NCBI RefSeq assembly: GCF_000003605.2
Contig: NW_003128862.1
Location: forward strand, 375,574-386,642
Source of the DNA: Saccoglossus kowalevskii
Lineage: Eukaryota > Hemichordata > Enteropneusta > Harrimaniidae
Length of the DNA stretch: 11,069 bases
Reading direction: 5' to 3'
The position numbers and the translations under genes were made by a program. The notes beneath the pieces are model-generated. The model worked only from the letters and a program-made list of their open reading frames with translations. It was not told the origin of the DNA and searched no databases. This document shows positions 9,546-11,069 of this stretch, one piece after another. How positions within the stretch are numbered: position 1 is the stretch's first letter; every line of letters begins with the position of its first letter.

Positions 9546-10145
9546 GGGAAGGTATTTTCCTTGATCCATCTGTTCATCAAAAATAACTTAATTCAAAGTA
9601 ATTCACATAATGCCATATTTTATTTTTTTTCATATAACTTCTTTGCGTGACATTATTTTCTATTGGTTTGATAAAAAATGTTGAGAAAATTTCATGATAA
9701 TAGACTCAGAAATTGATGTCGAGATCTCATTTAAAGTGAGACACAAACTTGTAAATTTCCCTTAAATAGTTTAAATAGTGTTACATACTCTTCTGTAATA
9801 ACATTCACTGTTACTTGGAACACAAGCTGGGATGTGATGATTGGAGAAAATGGAATACTACTAGTATTTGAGTGCCAAAAAAAACAAGCTTTGTGGCTCT
9901 CACTTTCTCTCTCTCACCAAAAGATATTTTGTCTTTCACTCATGAAGGTATAAACAGAAGGAGGTACAACTGGCTTAAGCCTATTAAATTTCCTTTGATA
10001 CTAGTAATCCTCTTATTTTGTCTGTTTAAACACTTATGTATTAGTTTAAATTGAAGCCTTCTTTACAATGGTGTTAAAACTATGTCCCTCCAGAATACTC
10101 TGCGCATGCAGTAGATGATGGAAACTGTTTTCAATTTTTTTTTTG
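9546..10145. other. No gene seen
   Basis: AT-rich sequence. The plus-strand frame at 9872-10054 has a hydrophobic C-terminal half but no family resemblance, and is antisense to the inferred ZCCHC24 intron. I treat it as chance. Confidence 0.55.
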
Positions 10146-10373
10146 TCAACCATTATCCAGACGTCGTGATTTTGTGAAAAATATATCCTCTTCAACCATG
10201 ACTTCTTCAATTTCATTTACTTCCGCTGAATTGAAGCAATTATTAACTTCATCTTCTTGAACACGTACACAACTTTCCAGCGACAATGACCTTTTGCCCG
10301 ACGTTTTTTGAATATTCTTAAAGGCTCCTGAAGTACGTCCGTAATACTGACATCGGAAATATCTGCAGTTCCA
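10146..10373 (-). other. Open 75-codon frame without ATG, next to the transposase relic
   Basis: Between stops, the minus strand stays open from a TGG at 10371-10373 to a TGA at 10146-10148. The predicted peptide starts WNCRYFRCQYYGRTSG, contains KRSLSLESC, and ends in an acidic stretch VNEIEEVMVEED before KSRRLDNG. There is no start codon near its beginning; the first Met is within the acidic stretch. It lies directly beyond the C-terminal end of the pogo-like fragment and shares its relatively high CpG content. It could be a piece of the same or a neighbouring transposon, or chance. I do not recognise a family. Confidence 0.25.
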
Positions 10374-10392
10374 TTAAAATATGGTCAGTGTA

Positions 10393-10687
10393 TCATGATT
10401 GAAAGTCATTGAAAGGTTTGTTTAAGGGGTTGCAGCTGATTGGTACAACAGGCCGGAACAAACACAGTTGTTGTTGTCGTGTAGTTTTTCCAAAAAATCT
10501 TCGATTCGATGTGCTCTGAATACATCAAATATTGCCAGGGCTTTTTGTTTATCGGGTAACCACAGATTCTGGTGAAATGGCTGTCGTGCTGAGTGTGAAC
10601 TACAGTAATAATAGCAATAATCCTCAGACGTGTGTTGGCTAGTGAAAGTGTAACACTCGTTTTAACGTGTGAATTAGTAACAGACAT
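10393..10687 (-). pseudogene. Decayed pogo/Tigger-like DDE transposase fragment
   Basis: Minus-strand translation gives the catalytic-core landmarks of pogo-type (Tc1/mariner superfamily, DDE_1) transposases, split over three frames. One frame reads LWLPDKQKALAIFDVFRAHR then IEDFLEKLHDNNN; its IFDVF contains the second catalytic Asp (codon at 10524-10526). A second frame takes over for TVFVPACCTNQLQPL (VPACC starts at 10459), which matches the family's VPAxCTxxLQPLD segment. A third gives NKPFNDF (10402-10422), corresponding to the usual NKPFKD just after. At least two frameshifts and an apparent small deletion where the third catalytic Asp should follow LQPL make it non-functional, and TGA stops follow at 10406 and 10393. 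The continuous frame at 10406-10687 is only partly the original frame. N-terminal DNA-binding domains and terminal repeats are not recognised. Confidence 0.75.
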
Positions 10688-11069
10688 TGAATAATAAATG
10701 CTCTTTGTTCTTATGCTGCTAGATTAACAAGCAAACATTATAATCACTGAGTAAACGACGGAAATGAACATGGAACATTTGATCTTAAGGATGCTGTATA
10801 CCTTTTTTTGCTTTGAAACCCAAAATTCTACTTTTTTGTATTTTTCAATGCTGGACTACAAGGAGCAAACACTCAGTTGGAAAAAAAATGAATTGAATGG
10901 TTTTATAGGGTGTAAAAATCAATTTTTGTTAATTAAAAACAAAAGCACATGTCATTGTTTTGAAAGCTATGTTTTAATTAATCAGCCAAAGACATAATAG
11001 ACAGATAATTTGCATAATAGTCACCACCCATGGCAAATATAAACTGTCTCTTGCATTCAGTACAAGCTC
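10688..11069. other. No gene seen (right edge)
   Basis: AT-rich sequence beyond the transposase relic. Earlier parts of a transposase on the minus strand would be expected here but I cannot recognise them. The plus-strand frame at 10764-10997 has Phe/Leu/Lys-rich composition and no family resemblance. Confidence 0.5.

Overview
The window looks like a piece of an AT-rich animal (metazoan) nuclear genome, most likely an invertebrate. Nearly all of it is non-coding. The only convincing coding sequence is split by a GT-AG intron, and the rest carries short terminal-inverted-repeat elements (MITEs), a minisatellite and a decayed DNA transposase. No operons, Shine-Dalgarno sites, tRNA or rRNA genes or prokaryotic gene density are visible. 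I cannot name the species.

The one real gene is on the minus strand: the last two coding exons (6719-6883 and 6094-6207) of a ZCCHC24 orthologue, a 3CxxC-type zinc-finger protein. The exons are separated by a 511-bp intron and join in phase 0 to give the last 92 residues. The upstream exon that should carry the CCHC zinc knuckle was not found, so the preceding intron seems to run from 6884 to beyond the right edge, over 4.1 kb. That intron contains, from its 3' end outward: a MITE only 52 bp from the splice acceptor, a nested MITE composite (7254-7571), a 17-copy minisatellite of about 53 bp (about 7918-8820), a perfect 18-bp palindrome matching the RFX X-box (9066-9083), another MITE fragment, and a frameshifted pogo/Tigger-like transposase remnant on the minus strand (10393-10687).

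Downstream of the stop codon (lower coordinates) is a presumed 3' UTR. The first canonical minus-strand AATAAA after the stop lies inside the arm of a 217-bp palindromic MITE (5551-5767). The element may therefore supply both the polyadenylation signal and a hairpin to the transcript. From about 5550 to the left edge there is no supportable gene. That stretch holds further MITE copies (2606-2700 and 3070-3200) and a CpG-rich, GC-box-containing patch (about 465-740) that resembles an unmethylated promoter or enhancer.

Two MITE families recur: family A (three copies) and family B (one complete palindrome plus four arms or fragments). Their best-preserved ends begin CYGT (CTGT or CCGT) next to TA, suggesting Tc1/mariner-type mobilisation. 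No undescribed multi-gene system is present. The most interesting points are the MITE-derived 3' end, the CCAAT-bearing minisatellite in a conserved gene's intron, the X-box palindrome and the isolated CpG-rich patch.
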